The notes: generated from the sequence alone by a model not told the origin. A DNA stretch of 64,000 nucleotides from Tectiglobus sp965223355 (GCA_965223355.1 CBDCWE010000003.1:3224001-3288000); one strand, 5' to 3'. Shown: positions 53,960-63,507, counted from the stretch's first letter. A program made the numbers and translations.

Positions 53960-54787
53960 TTACTTTGTCATCATCTCATGAATTCTGCGGTGGACCTTGT
54001 CCGGACTGACCAGGGCAACCCGAACCAGGCGGTCAAAGCGCTGGGTGAAGTCGCGCACCTGTTCTTGCCCGGTTATGACGACGTAGGCCTCGCCGATGTA
54101 GAGTGCGACACGCAACTTGCCAAATACCGTGAACGGTGCCGAAAAGAATTTGCTGCCGTCATAGAGATGCAAGCGCACAGAGGGATAACGCTGTTCGCAA
54201 ATGCGGGCCATATGCGCGAGTTGGCGATGGCATCGTGCCGGCGCTACGCTGCGCCACAAGCCGGACTGCGCGGCGACATCCTGCAAGGTCTGGATCGGCA
54301 TCGCAATCTCAACATCCATATCGTCGAGTGAAATCTCGCCGAGGATGTTCTCGACACCGCCGCCCCGGGTGTCGGCGACCTGCCGGGGATTGTCGGGCTG
54401 CTCGTCTGCCAGGCTCAACATATCCGGCAACGTTGATGGGATGTAGCGCAGCTTGAAGCCCTGTGCTTCGGCCCGCCAACGGGCAAGCGGCGATGACTCG
54501 TCGGCCAGCGTAGCACGTTCAATTTGCCAGCTGCTCGAGACCTCCTGTCGGCCTTCCGGGGCGTTTTCAATCGCCAGCAACCAGTCGGCCGAAACACCGC
54601 TTGCAACGGCTAGGCGTCTTAACACCTCCAGGCGTGGCAGGCGCACCTTGTCAGGCGACAGAAATTGGCTGAGTGCCGAACGGTCGATTCCGGCTTCGCG
54701 CAACAGCGCCATTTTGCCATCGCCGTGGGCATCCAGGACTTCCTTCAATCTGACCCGGAAGTTCTTGACCAACTCACGCTTATCCAT
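53960..54787 (-). CDS. XRE-family transcriptional regulator
   Basis: This 275-residue protein has an N-terminal helix-turn-helix (GKMALLREAGIDRSALSQFLS) and PRLEVLRRLAVASGVSADWLL, which together form an XRE DNA-binding domain. The remaining ~190 residues form an effector domain without recognised motifs, ending in a strand-rich region (FFSAPFTVFGKLRVALYIGEAYVVI). AAGGTGG precedes the ATG. It is divergent from the desaturase gene with 99 bp between the starts, suggesting it controls that gene. Confidence 0.85.
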   Translation of the reverse strand: MDKRELVKNFRVRLKEVLDAHGDGKMALLREAGIDRSALSQFLSPDKVRLPRLEVLRRLAVASGVSADWLLAIENAPEGRQEVSSSWQIERATLADESSPLARWRAEAQGFKLRYIPSTLPDMLSLADEQPDNPRQVADTRGGGVENILGEISLDDMDVEIAMPIQTLQDVAAQSGLWRSVAPARCHRQLAHMARICEQRYPSVRLHLYDGSKFFSAPFTVFGKLRVALYIGEAYVVITGQEQVRDFTQRFDRLVRVALVSPDKVHRRIHEMMTK

Positions 54788-54886
54788 ATCGGATCCACCT
54801 TAGATGTGGCACTTATACAATAGAATTTTTCTAACGCATCATAAATAACGCTTCAACGATACATTCACACACGGCTCAACCGTTAG

Positions 54887-55957
54887 ATGCCGGTGCACAA
54901 TACGTGCATGTCAAGTTGCCGGGATAAGCAAACTGCACAAACCTGCAATGGTGTGAAACTCAACGCGTCGATCAAGCGACCGGAGTGGCCGACGCTTGCG
55001 GTGGCGGCGGTCTGCTATGCGGGTTGGGTTGCAATCATATCGCTGTGCGAGATCATCGGGCCGTGGCCGTCGGCGATCATCCTGACGGGACTGCTCACTC
55101 TCCATTCGTCACTGCAGCACGAAATTGTTCACGGCCATCCGTTCCAACACCGCCGTTACAACGATGCCCTTGGCTTCGTTCCGCTTGGATTGTTTGTGGC
55201 GTTCGAACGCTACCGCCAGATTCATTTGCAGCATCACCACGATCCGGCGCTGACCGACCCCCGTGACGATCCGGAAAGCAACTATTTGCATCCGCTCGCC
55301 TGGGATCGCCTGCCAATCGCCCTGAGGTTGGTCTGGCGCTTCAACAATACGCTTCTGGGCCGTGTGATCGTCGGTCCGGCCTTGAGTTTGGCGTGCCTCT
55401 ACTGGCAGGACCTGCAAGGTCTGCGCCGTGGCGTGCGGCGCATTCGCCGCGCCTATCTATGGCATGGCGCCGGGCTGGCGATTGTCGCGACAGTGCTGTT
55501 GGCGATTTCGACAATGCCATGGTGGCTCTATCTGATCTGCGCCTATCTGGCGCTATCGCTCCTCAAAATTCGTACCTTCCTGGAGCATTGCGCAAACGCG
55601 CATGTCGCTCACCGCACCGCCATCGTCGAAGATCGCGGCCCACTGGCGCTACTTTTTCTCAATAACAACCTGCATGCCGTGCATCACGCTCATCCGGGCA
55701 TTGCCTGGTATGCCTTGCCCGGCTTCTATCGGACGCGGCGCGCGCAATTTCTGCAAGCCAACAACGGCTACGTCTATCCGTCGTACTGGGCCGTCGTTTG
55801 CAAGTACTTGGTTCGCCAAAAGGATCCGGTCGCCCACCCGATTTCACGGCGCGGCCGAAGCAATACGGGCGCGCTGGATCATGTCCGCCCTGGGCGCCTC
55901 CACCGCGCCGACCCGCTCCGCCGCCCCGACCCGCTCCCCCGCGCCGACAACCGCTGA
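54887..55957 (+). CDS. Fatty acid desaturase
   Basis: This 356-residue integral membrane protein carries the three histidine boxes of the di-iron desaturases: HEIVH, HLQHHH and HAVHH. Hydrophobic helices surround them. The C-terminal 40 residues are repetitive and Arg/Pro-rich (RRPDPLPRAD). The start is uncertain: ATG 54887, ATG 54908 or a GTG near 54950 are possible. It likely introduces double bonds into membrane fatty acids or carotenoids under control of the divergent XRE regulator. Confidence 0.85.
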   Translation: MPVHNTCMSSCRDKQTAQTCNGVKLNASIKRPEWPTLAVAAVCYAGWVAIISLCEIIGPWPSAIILTGLLTLHSSLQHEIVHGHPFQHRRYNDALGFVPLGLFVAFERYRQIHLQHHHDPALTDPRDDPESNYLHPLAWDRLPIALRLVWRFNNTLLGRVIVGPALSLACLYWQDLQGLRRGVRRIRRAYLWHGAGLAIVATVLLAISTMPWWLYLICAYLALSLLKIRTFLEHCANAHVAHRTAIVEDRGPLALLFLNNNLHAVHHAHPGIAWYALPGFYRTRRAQFLQANNGYVYPSYWAVVCKYLVRQKDPVAHPISRRGRSNTGALDHVRPGRLHRADPLRRPDPLPRADNR

Positions 55958-55997
55958 CATCATCGGCTTGGGGTGACGGAGCGCGGCAGCAGGCCGG

Positions 55998-58904
55998 TCA
56001 GGCAGTTAGCTTGGCGACAGCATCGGCTTGGTGTTCGGTTGCATGATCGTCTTGTTCGGGCGGTGTTCTTTGCCAGCGTTGCAATGCCTCCATTGCACGC
56101 GCGAGCGCGGTCTTGAGTTCATCGCCGAGGTCTTCGGAGATTTGCGTTCGCCCTTGCCTCGCCTCACTCTCGATGCGAGCGCAGATATCGCCGACCCGCA
56201 CAGCGCCGACATTGCGACTGAGTGATTTGAGGGCATGAGCTTTTTGCGCCAGCTCATCACCCGAATTGTTCGTCGTGGTGGCCAACAACTGATCCAGTGC
56301 TGGCGGTGCATGTGTGCAATAAAGGCCGACAACGCGGTCGATCAGATCGTCACCTGAGCGGTGCATTTCGCGTATCGCGCGCAATTCGCCTTCGTCGAGA
56401 TCCGGTTGCGAATTGGTTGGATTGGCGTGCGCGCCGATCGCGTCGCTGCCGGCCAGTCCAGCCACGGACGAGAACCGGTTTGATGCTGTGGTCGAGCGCG
56501 CAGCGCTCGTCCCGTCGCGCAGGTCCAGCACAGAGTGAATTGATTGTTCAAGTGTCGCGAGGTTAAACGGTTTGGATATGTAGGCGTTCATGCCGGCCTT
56601 GCGCCAGGCCTGCGCATCGGCGCCGAGGACGTGTGCGGTGAGCGCGACAATCGGTGTTGACCGGATGGCTTTGGATTCTTCCAACTCTCTGATCTTTCTC
56701 GTTGCTTCGAAACCGTCCATGACCGGCATGCTGCAATCCAGGAAGATCAGGTCGAAAGTGTCGGAGCTGAAGGATGCGACGGCCTCAGCCCCGTTCGATA
56801 CGCAGACCACCTCGATGTCCAAACGCGACAGCGCTTCGGCCAGGATTTCGCGGTTGACGGGGTTATCGTCTGCGGCCAAAGCTCGAACACCTTTGAAGGA
56901 TGCGCTGATGGCGGTGGCGGCCGAGTTGCGCGATTGTGCATTTCGCGTGTGCCAGTCGGGATCGCCGCCGGCCAGGCCGGCGAACAGCGGCATGATATCG
57001 CTCGCGCAAATCGGTTGCATAATTTCAACGGTTGGCTGGCCGGCTCCGAGCAGTTCTGGCGCTGAGTTGTCGCCGATCCGAGCCAGGACGATAATCGGAA
57101 CGGTGAGGGGGGCCTGCTCGCGGCGGACCAGGGCGGCAGCGGTTTCGGGCTCGGTGATTATGGCCCGGTTGCCGGCGCGGCGTTCGGCTGTGGCGGCGTC
57201 TTCCGGGGCCAGATAGTCGACCGCGATCCCGGCATCACGCGCGTAGGCCGCGATTGTATCGCGGGTCTTATTCGCGGGCAGGATAAGTAGAACCGACAGG
57301 GGGGTGTCGCCGGCATGACCTGATGCGCCCGGTCCGGCGCGGCGCGGTGCTGGCTCCAGGACCTCAACGGGCAGTTCGAACCTGAAGGTGGAGCCGACCC
57401 CGACGGTGCTCTCGACTGTGAACTCGCCACCCATCTGCTTGACCAACTTTCTGCAAATTGTGAGACCAATACCGGTCCCGCCATAACTCCGTGTGGTTGA
57501 TTTGTCCGCCTGCGCGAAGGACTCGAATATGGTGTCGAGTTTGTCCTCCGCAATTCCGATGCCGGTGTCGGAAACAGCGCAAACCAGACGCGTTTGACGA
57601 CGGTCATCGGCCGTTGTTTCAACCTTACCAACGGTTTCGAGGCGGACGAAAACGTGCCCGGCGTTGGTGAACTTCAGCGCATTGTTGATAAGATTGGTTA
57701 GAAGCTGGCCGAGGCGAACCGGATCCACCAAAATCAGGTTGGGGACCTCGGGTGCGCAGTATGCACAAAGCTCGAGGTTCTTAGCCAGCGCCCTCTCGGA
57801 ATAAAGGCGCAGGGCATTGTCGAGCACGCCGGCGGGCTCAACCGGGACCATTTCCAATTCCAGTTTGCCGGCTTCAATTTTCGATAGATCGAGAAGGTCA
57901 TCGATGATTGCCATCAGGTTCTGACCGGAACGCACGATGATATCCGCACTTCGCTGAAGCCGTGGTGGCAGCTGGCCTGCGCACAGCAATTCCGCCATCA
58001 CCAGCATGCCGTTCATCGGCGTTCTGATTTCATGGCTGACGGTGGCGAGAAATTCGGATTTGGCGGCATTTGCAGCCTCCGCCTGACGCCGCGCGGCCGA
58101 TAGTTCCGCGGTGCGCTCCTGAACGCGCATCTCCAGCGTTTCACGATGCCGGGCAAGCTTGTCGTCGCGCTCGCGTATTTCACGGAGCATGGTGTTGAAT
58201 GCGTCAACGAGTTGACCGGTCTCATCGTTACTGGTGCGCTTGACGGTGTGCGAGAAATCATAACCGTCCCGCACCATCCGCATCGTTCGGGTCAGCTCAC
58301 GTATCGGGCCGGCAATGCGGTTTTGAAAGTAGGTCGAAGCCAACATGCCGAGGATGGCCGCGAAGAACCCTGTTAGCAGGGCCTGGGCGATGCTTTCAAA
58401 CAGAGCCGTGCGCAGGCTGGAAAGATCGGCGATCAATTGCAGGTAGCCAACGGGTCGTCCGGCGTAGCGAACCCGCATGCGGTAACGATAGGCACCAAGA
58501 TAGACCGGCGCCAGCAAGCCGATTTCAGTTTCCGCAAACTTGCTTCGATCTTTGGTCAGAATGATTCCGGTGCCGACCTGGTATGCGAACTTGGCCGAGT
58601 TGTCGTGAACATGCGCGAACTTGACGGTCGGGATCTGCCCGATGGCGTTGACGGCTTTGGCGATCGCAGCGCGATCACCGGTGGCAAGGCCTTTCGCAAC
58701 AGAAGCAGCGAGAACCGCCGCAATGCCGGCGACCTCATTTTTCTTGGCCTCGAAGCGACGATGGGTCTCACGCCATGCCGACATCAGCGACGTCAGAACG
58801 ACACCGCACACGACGGCGACGCCGACAGCCAATGCCAGCTTTACGCGGATGGAATTGCGGACACGATAGGACAACAACTGAAACCCGATCTGGACGACGG
58901 ACAT
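55998..58904 (-). CDS. Hybrid sensor histidine kinase with receiver and Hpt domains
   Basis: This 968-residue kinase has two membrane helices near residues 20-40 and 175-200 around a periplasmic sensor region, a HAMP segment with DETGQLVDAFNTML, a HisKA domain with FLATVSHEIRTPMNG, an ATPase domain (NLINNALKF, DTGIGI, GGTGIGL), then a degraded receiver without the phospho-acceptor Asp, then a canonical receiver (ADDN, LIFLDCSMPVMDGFE, KPF) and a C-terminal Hpt domain with HALKSLSRNVGA. A TTG at 58934 could extend it by ten residues. It is probably the upstream component of a phosphorelay to the two single-domain regulators encoded divergently next to it. Confidence 0.92.
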   Translation of the reverse strand: MSVVQIGFQLLSYRVRNSIRVKLALAVGVAVVCGVVLTSLMSAWRETHRRFEAKKNEVAGIAAVLAASVAKGLATGDRAAIAKAVNAIGQIPTVKFAHVHDNSAKFAYQVGTGIILTKDRSKFAETEIGLLAPVYLGAYRYRMRVRYAGRPVGYLQLIADLSSLRTALFESIAQALLTGFFAAILGMLASTYFQNRIAGPIRELTRTMRMVRDGYDFSHTVKRTSNDETGQLVDAFNTMLREIRERDDKLARHRETLEMRVQERTAELSAARRQAEAANAAKSEFLATVSHEIRTPMNGMLVMAELLCAGQLPPRLQRSADIIVRSGQNLMAIIDDLLDLSKIEAGKLELEMVPVEPAGVLDNALRLYSERALAKNLELCAYCAPEVPNLILVDPVRLGQLLTNLINNALKFTNAGHVFVRLETVGKVETTADDRRQTRLVCAVSDTGIGIAEDKLDTIFESFAQADKSTTRSYGGTGIGLTICRKLVKQMGGEFTVESTVGVGSTFRFELPVEVLEPAPRRAGPGASGHAGDTPLSVLLILPANKTRDTIAAYARDAGIAVDYLAPEDAATAERRAGNRAIITEPETAAALVRREQAPLTVPIIVLARIGDNSAPELLGAGQPTVEIMQPICASDIMPLFAGLAGGDPDWHTRNAQSRNSAATAISASFKGVRALAADDNPVNREILAEALSRLDIEVVCVSNGAEAVASFSSDTFDLIFLDCSMPVMDGFEATRKIRELEESKAIRSTPIVALTAHVLGADAQAWRKAGMNAYISKPFNLATLEQSIHSVLDLRDGTSAARSTTASNRFSSVAGLAGSDAIGAHANPTNSQPDLDEGELRAIREMHRSGDDLIDRVVGLYCTHAPPALDQLLATTTNNSGDELAQKAHALKSLSRNVGAVRVGDICARIESEARQGRTQISEDLGDELKTALARAMEALQRWQRTPPEQDDHATEHQADAVAKLTA

Positions 58905-59055
58905 CGAACGAGGATCGGTAGCCCAAGAAGACAAAGAAACTCTTAGTTTAAGATTTGTTTACCACACGATTAAGCGAGATTTTCATAGTCGATAAATAAT
59001 CTGCAAAGTAATTAATATTCACTCCTGGAGAAATTCCAGAAACGGGACGAAATAA

Positions 59056-59688
59056 ATGAATGCCAACAGCAATGTCAGGGCGATCTGCGTCGATGACGAC
59101 CCGATCTTGCGCTCTTTAATCGGTGCGAAAATTGCGCCGTTGACTGCCGAATTCGTCGAGGCAGAAGACGGTGTCATCGCCTGGGATCTAATGCGAAATG
59201 GTAACTTCGATATCGCATTTATCGACCTCCTGATGCCCAACCTTGACGGGTTCAATCTTATTCGATGTATACGTGCCAATGACAGAACCAAGCATACCCC
59301 AATTGTTGTCATTTCATCGTCAGACGATACCGGGTCTGTTAGGACCGCGTTTGAGGCCGGCGCAAGTTCATTTCAAAGCAAACCGATCAATTGGATCATA
59401 TTTGAACCACTTGTCGCACACCTCCTGAAGCTGGCCAACTCGGCCCGCGCCCTCGATGAACAAATTGAGTCGAAACGGCAAATACCCCACGCGACAGCTC
59501 CATACGATGAAATTTACCGCCAACTGATCGACGATTTGCGGAAAATCAAGCAAATCGCCGAAACGGCGGCCGACAGCGACGATCCGATGTGTGTGATGCG
59601 CAGCTTGCGTGATATTTCACAGCGCTCGGGCTCGCTGGTAGAAAGTGTTTCTTCTTACGAAAGCCGAAAGGAGCAGGTGGTCGCATAA
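59056..59688 (+). CDS. Single-domain response regulator
   Basis: This 210-residue protein has a CheY-type receiver at the N-terminus: CVDDDP (acidic pocket), FIDLLMPNLDGF (phospho-acceptor Asp), SSSDD (Thr/Ser position) and KPINW (Lys). The C-terminal 80 residues are predicted helical without a DNA-binding motif. It is paralogous to the receiver encoded at 61270 and divergent from the hybrid kinase gene, suggesting it is a phosphorelay target. Confidence 0.88.
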   Translation: MNANSNVRAICVDDDPILRSLIGAKIAPLTAEFVEAEDGVIAWDLMRNGNFDIAFIDLLMPNLDGFNLIRCIRANDRTKHTPIVVISSSDDTGSVRTAFEAGASSFQSKPINWIIFEPLVAHLLKLANSARALDEQIESKRQIPHATAPYDEIYRQLIDDLRKIKQIAETAADSDDPMCVMRSLRDISQRSGSLVESVSSYESRKEQVVA

Positions 59689-59893
59689 ATACAAATTGAT
59701 TAGATTTTGTAGGTTTCCAGTTTAACAATAAATTTTCGAAGTTTTTAGAGCAGAATGGATTTACGTTCGAGCATCGAATAGCTTGCGATTCTTACGCCCG
59801 CAATATCAACGAGCAAGAAAAAGATCGCGTCAAATAACGCAACAATTGGCGTTTGCTGGAAATGGCCATGACAATAGTCATAAGGCAGATAAA

Positions 59894-61165
59894 ATGCGGA
59901 GATGCCGGATGAAGCCAATGATCTCTACTTTTCGCAACGACAATAGTGGAGCGATTGCCATTATTGCGGCTGCGGCGCTGCCCTTGATGGTTATGGCTGT
60001 GGGTATCAGCATTGACTATGTGCGCATTGTAAATCACCGCATTGGTCTTCAGGCTGCAGCGGACGCCGCGGCGCTTGCAGGTGCGAAAAGCCTGAGTATG
60101 TCAGATGCGTCACGTGACAATGTGTCGGCAATCGTGTCGGCGGTTGTTGCCCAGTACGCCACGGAGAATGCCAGTGGGCTTCGTGGAACTAGAATGCGGG
60201 TTCGCGCCGAGACTTTGAGTAACCCGCTGGAAGTGAAGGTTGTTGTCAAACAGTCCTTGCGGTCCAGTTTCGCGCAAATCTTGGGGCAGTCGAAAACAAG
60301 GCTCCGCGTCTCTGCGACAGCGCGGGTGATCGGTCAGCCGAACATTTGTGTTTTGGCCTTGGAACGGTCGGGCGTTGGCGCGATCTCGATGATACAGAAT
60401 TCGCGCATAGTTGGTAATAACTGCTCGATCTACTCTAACTCGACCTCGGCCCACGGTCTTGCGGTGCAAGAAGGGGCCAATATGATCGCGCACTCCGTGT
60501 GTTCGGCCGGCGGAGTACTCAGCAACGACAACAATATTTCGCCAGTGCCGGTTACGGATTGCCCACAAATCGAGGACCCATTGGCCGGCCGTCCCGAGCC
60601 GGCGATCGGTGACTGCGATTACAAAGATACCTTGATTGACGGTGGAATGACAACGCTCAGCCCGGGCGTATATTGCGGTGGTCTGAGGATCTCCGGGACT
60701 TCCAACGTTCAGCTCAAGCCCGGCAACTATCTGATCAAGGACGGCCGGCTCTCGATCAGCCAGACGGCAACGGTGACCGGAGCGGGTGTGTCATTCTTCC
60801 TTGGGCCGAAGACGTGGATGTTCGTTGGCACGAGGACAACGATCAACCTGTCAGCGTCCAAAGACGGCGTGCTTGCAGGTTTGTTGATATTTGGTTCGCG
60901 CGCGCAGTCCAAGCTGTTGACCCATACGATCCTCAGTCGCAATGCGCAGAACCTGGTTGGTACGATTTATCTGCCGAACAATAATTTCATTGTTGATGGC
61001 GACGCCAGTGTTGGAGGCGATAGCGCCTATACCGCAATCGTCGCCCGTCGCGTCGTACTGCTCAACGGACCGCACCTTGTGCTCAACACCGACTATGGAT
61101 TGACGGATGTGCCCGTGCCGCAAGGCATCAAAGGGGTTGCACAGCCGATTGTCCTTGTTGAATAG
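59894..61165 (+). CDS. TadE/TadG-like pilus or surface protein
   Basis: This 423-residue protein has a TadG-type N-terminus: DNSGAIAIIAAAALPLMVMAVGISIDYVRIV, a hydrophobic helix preceded by a charged stretch, followed by AAADAAALAGAK. The C-terminal ~200 residues are Gly- and Asn-rich with repeated hydrophobic beta-strand patterns, which might form a beta-helix exposed on the outside. No other tad genes are in view. AAGG precedes the ATG at 59894. It lies between two response regulator genes. Confidence 0.8.
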   Translation: MRRCRMKPMISTFRNDNSGAIAIIAAAALPLMVMAVGISIDYVRIVNHRIGLQAAADAAALAGAKSLSMSDASRDNVSAIVSAVVAQYATENASGLRGTRMRVRAETLSNPLEVKVVVKQSLRSSFAQILGQSKTRLRVSATARVIGQPNICVLALERSGVGAISMIQNSRIVGNNCSIYSNSTSAHGLAVQEGANMIAHSVCSAGGVLSNDNNISPVPVTDCPQIEDPLAGRPEPAIGDCDYKDTLIDGGMTTLSPGVYCGGLRISGTSNVQLKPGNYLIKDGRLSISQTATVTGAGVSFFLGPKTWMFVGTRTTINLSASKDGVLAGLLIFGSRAQSKLLTHTILSRNAQNLVGTIYLPNNNFIVDGDASVGGDSAYTAIVARRVVLLNGPHLVLNTDYGLTDVPVPQGIKGVAQPIVLVE

Positions 61166-61182
61166 CCAGTCAAACAGGGCCT

Positions 61183-61260
61183 CCAACCAGATAGGCCAAC
61201 CAGATAGGCCAACCAGATAGGCCAACCAGATAGGCCAACCAGATAGGCCAACCAGATAGG
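61183..61260 (+). repeat. Perfect tandem repeat, 6 x 13 bp
   Basis: Six identical copies of CCAACCAGATAGG fill 61183-61260. The array begins 18 bp after the TadG-like stop codon and ends nine bases before the start codon of a response regulator, so it occupies the ribosome-binding region. The unit length is not a multiple of three. Variation in copy number could alter promoter or leader spacing. Confidence 0.95.
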
Positions 61261-61269
61261 AATGCCGAG

Positions 61270-61824
61270 ATGAGTGGACAACGCCGTTCCGATTATCGAT
61301 CTGTCAGCACCGTCGCCAATGACCGCCAACTATGGCCGCTGGCATCAAATGTCCGAATTCTCCTGACCGATGATGATCCGGTGTTCGTGTCACTGGCGGA
61401 GGCGGCACTGCAATCAATCGCTACGACGCTCGTCGTCGCCCATGATGGAGCACAAGCACTGGACCAACTCCAGAAACAGTCTTGCGATATTGCCATCATC
61501 GACCTGTCAATGCCGAAAGTGGATGGGTTTCGTCTTATCGCCTGGATCCGGGATATGCCGCAAACGCGTGAATTGCCAATCATGGTGGTCACGACCAGAG
61601 ACGATTGGCAGGCGCTCGATGAAGCCTACCGGCTCGGCGCCAATCTGCTGTTGACCAAGCCGCTGAACTGGAACGCTTTTCCCTATCAGGTGAGTGCCGT
61701 TTTGCGCGGCCTGGCGCCGGCAACCCGTGAGCCAGCGTTCGCCTCTTCCGCTATCGGACCGGTTAGGTCCAATGGCAGGGCGATGACGTCTGAACAATCA
61801 GTCTTTGGATCGTGTCTGCCTTAG
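61270..61824 (+). CDS. Single-domain response regulator
   Basis: This 184-residue protein has a receiver domain with LTDDDP, IIDLSMPKVDGF (phospho-acceptor Asp), VVTTRDD and KPLNW. The C-terminal 40 residues have no recognised motif. It is paralogous to the regulator at 59056 and shares the KP-x-NW pattern. The start ATG follows CCGAG, a weak ribosome binding site, immediately after the 13-bp tandem array. Confidence 0.87.
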   Translation: MSGQRRSDYRSVSTVANDRQLWPLASNVRILLTDDDPVFVSLAEAALQSIATTLVVAHDGAQALDQLQKQSCDIAIIDLSMPKVDGFRLIAWIRDMPQTRELPIMVVTTRDDWQALDEAYRLGANLLLTKPLNWNAFPYQVSAVLRGLAPATREPAFASSAIGPVRSNGRAMTSEQSVFGSCLP

Positions 61825-61920
61825 GCGGACATGATCCAACGCCCCGTGGGCAGCCCGGTTGCGATGGTCCGGTGACGGCGACAGCGGGCGAATGGCGATC
61901 CGGCGGTTGGCGTCTTTCGT

Positions 61921-63009
61921 TTAGACACGTCGGGGTTCCAGCTGGTCCCAGTCGAATGCGATGCCGTGGCCGGGGCGCTCCGGCGCAGTCGCATGGCCCT
62001 CGCTCACCGACAAAGGATCTTCGATGTAGCGATCGAGCCCGAAGGCATGCCATTCCAAATAGGCAGCGTTCGGTGCGGCCGCGAGCAGGTGCACATGAAG
62101 ATCGTGGGCGCCGTGAGAAATGACCGGAAGGCCATGGGCTTCGGCCAGTCGGGCGACTTTCATGAAGGGCGTGATGCCGCCGCAAGTGGTCAGGTCCGGC
62201 TCGGGAAAATCGATGCCGCCGGCCGCGATCAAGGTCTTGAATTCGGCCAGCGTGTGGAGATTTTCACCGGCTGCTAAAGGGACGCTGCCAAGTGAGCGCA
62301 GGTGGGCGTAACCTTCGAAATTATCAGGGCCGATGGGCTCTTCGAGCCAGACCAAATCAAACGGTTGAAGCATGCCCATGGCACGAACCGCCTCATCGAC
62401 ACGCCAAGCTTCGTTGGCGTCCGCCATCATCTCGATGTCATCGGGCAAGTGCTGGCGCATGGCCTCGACGCGGGCGATATCTTCCTTCAACGTTGGCCGG
62501 CCGAGGCGCATCTTGACGGAACGAAAGCCCGCATCAACGCTTGCGCTCGCACCTTCGAGCAAACGCTCGACCGGGAAGTTGAGATCGATGTTGCCGGCAT
62601 AAGCGCGAACCTTCGGGTCGTAGCCGCCGAGCAGGCGCCACAGCGGCTCCCCGAGGCGGTTGCCCTTCAAATCCCACAGTGCAACGTCGACGGCGGCGAG
62701 TGCGAATGACAACGGTGCGCCGCGGCCGGCGTAATGGTGGCCCTTGTACATGCGCTGCCAGATCCACTCGATGCGGTCGCCGTCGGCGTCAATGACAAAG
62801 TCTCGCAATGGCGCATCGAGCATGGCGGCAATAGCACCGCCCTGGCCCTCGTGCAGAACCGTATAGCCCATGCCGGTGGCGCCGTCCGTGTCGGTGATGA
62901 TCACGACAACCATGTCGAAGGCGTGCATCAAGCCCGCCGCGCTGGCTTCAACCGCGCTCGGCAACGGTATACGATAGTGATCAACATGCATTTGGGCGAC
63001 TTTGGCCAT
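61921..63009 (-). CDS. Mandelate racemase/muconate lactonizing enzyme family protein
   Basis: This 362-residue protein belongs to the enolase superfamily. VKMRLGR is at the catalytic base position on strand two, followed by the metal ligands DANEAW, LEEPIG and GEN, and a His in ISHGAHD near the end of the barrel. The latter His plus Asp pair suggests the MR subgroup, which includes sugar acid dehydratases. GAGAGGAAAG precedes the ATG at 63009. The promoter side carries a palindrome at 63078-63106. An SDR gene is divergent beyond it. Confidence 0.92.
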   Translation of the reverse strand: MAKVAQMHVDHYRIPLPSAVEASAAGLMHAFDMVVVIITDTDGATGMGYTVLHEGQGGAIAAMLDAPLRDFVIDADGDRIEWIWQRMYKGHHYAGRGAPLSFALAAVDVALWDLKGNRLGEPLWRLLGGYDPKVRAYAGNIDLNFPVERLLEGASASVDAGFRSVKMRLGRPTLKEDIARVEAMRQHLPDDIEMMADANEAWRVDEAVRAMGMLQPFDLVWLEEPIGPDNFEGYAHLRSLGSVPLAAGENLHTLAEFKTLIAAGGIDFPEPDLTTCGGITPFMKVARLAEAHGLPVISHGAHDLHVHLLAAAPNAAYLEWHAFGLDRYIEDPLSVSEGHATAPERPGHGIAFDWDQLEPRRV

Positions 63010-63507
63010 TATAACTTTCCTCTCGAATACTTGATTGCCGGTCGTGCATTGACGCTCGGTGATCATGCATGGAAATCTAGGCCGCAAACTTATAAGTCCG
63101 GGCCTATCGGTATTGGTCAATTTGCTGCGCTGCCAGGCGCGAGAATGCAGGCAATGTGGTTCATTTTCAAATCCTTGGTGCACCGCAGCGCGGCAACTCG
63201 GCGCCAACGGGCCCGGATTTGTGAGTTTACGGCCTGGCACCGGCATGTCCCGATGTAGCATTGCCTGTTGATGACCGGGGGGAGACGATCGCGCCGCGAC
63301 ACGCTGTTCCGGCGTCGGACCCGGAGCGCAAGCAGGTTGGGCGTGAACGGTCCGGACCATGGCGTCGGCGTGAGACATTGGGCAGTATAAACGGGGGACG
63401 GTGCAACGGGGGGCGGTGCAACGGGCGCGGACAACACGGCATAATTGTCGGGCGCCCGCGCCGCCTTGGCAGCACTTGGCAGCAAATGGACAAAGGAGCC
63501 TGCTCGC
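63010..63507. other. Divergent intergenic region
   Basis: This 498-bp region lies between the enolase-family and SDR genes. It holds the palindrome noted separately, two blocks (63119-63148 and 63213-63232) that recur near 13.55 kb, and a direct repeat of an ACGGTGCAACGGG-type unit around 63395-63425. No gene is supported. Confidence 0.5.
63078..63106. promoter_or_regulatory. Palindromic site upstream of enolase-family gene
   Basis: A perfect 10-bp palindrome, ACTTATAAGT, is embedded in a larger imperfect inverted repeat with TAGGCC and GGCCTA at the outer ends. It lies 69-97 bp upstream of the ATG at 63009, where an operator would be expected. GntR-type regulators often bind such sites in sugar-acid catabolic operons. 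The regulator is not in this window. Confidence 0.4.

Noticed and set aside
61183..61260. Possible CRISPR array
   Set aside because: The 13-bp units are contiguous with no spacers, and no cas genes are near.
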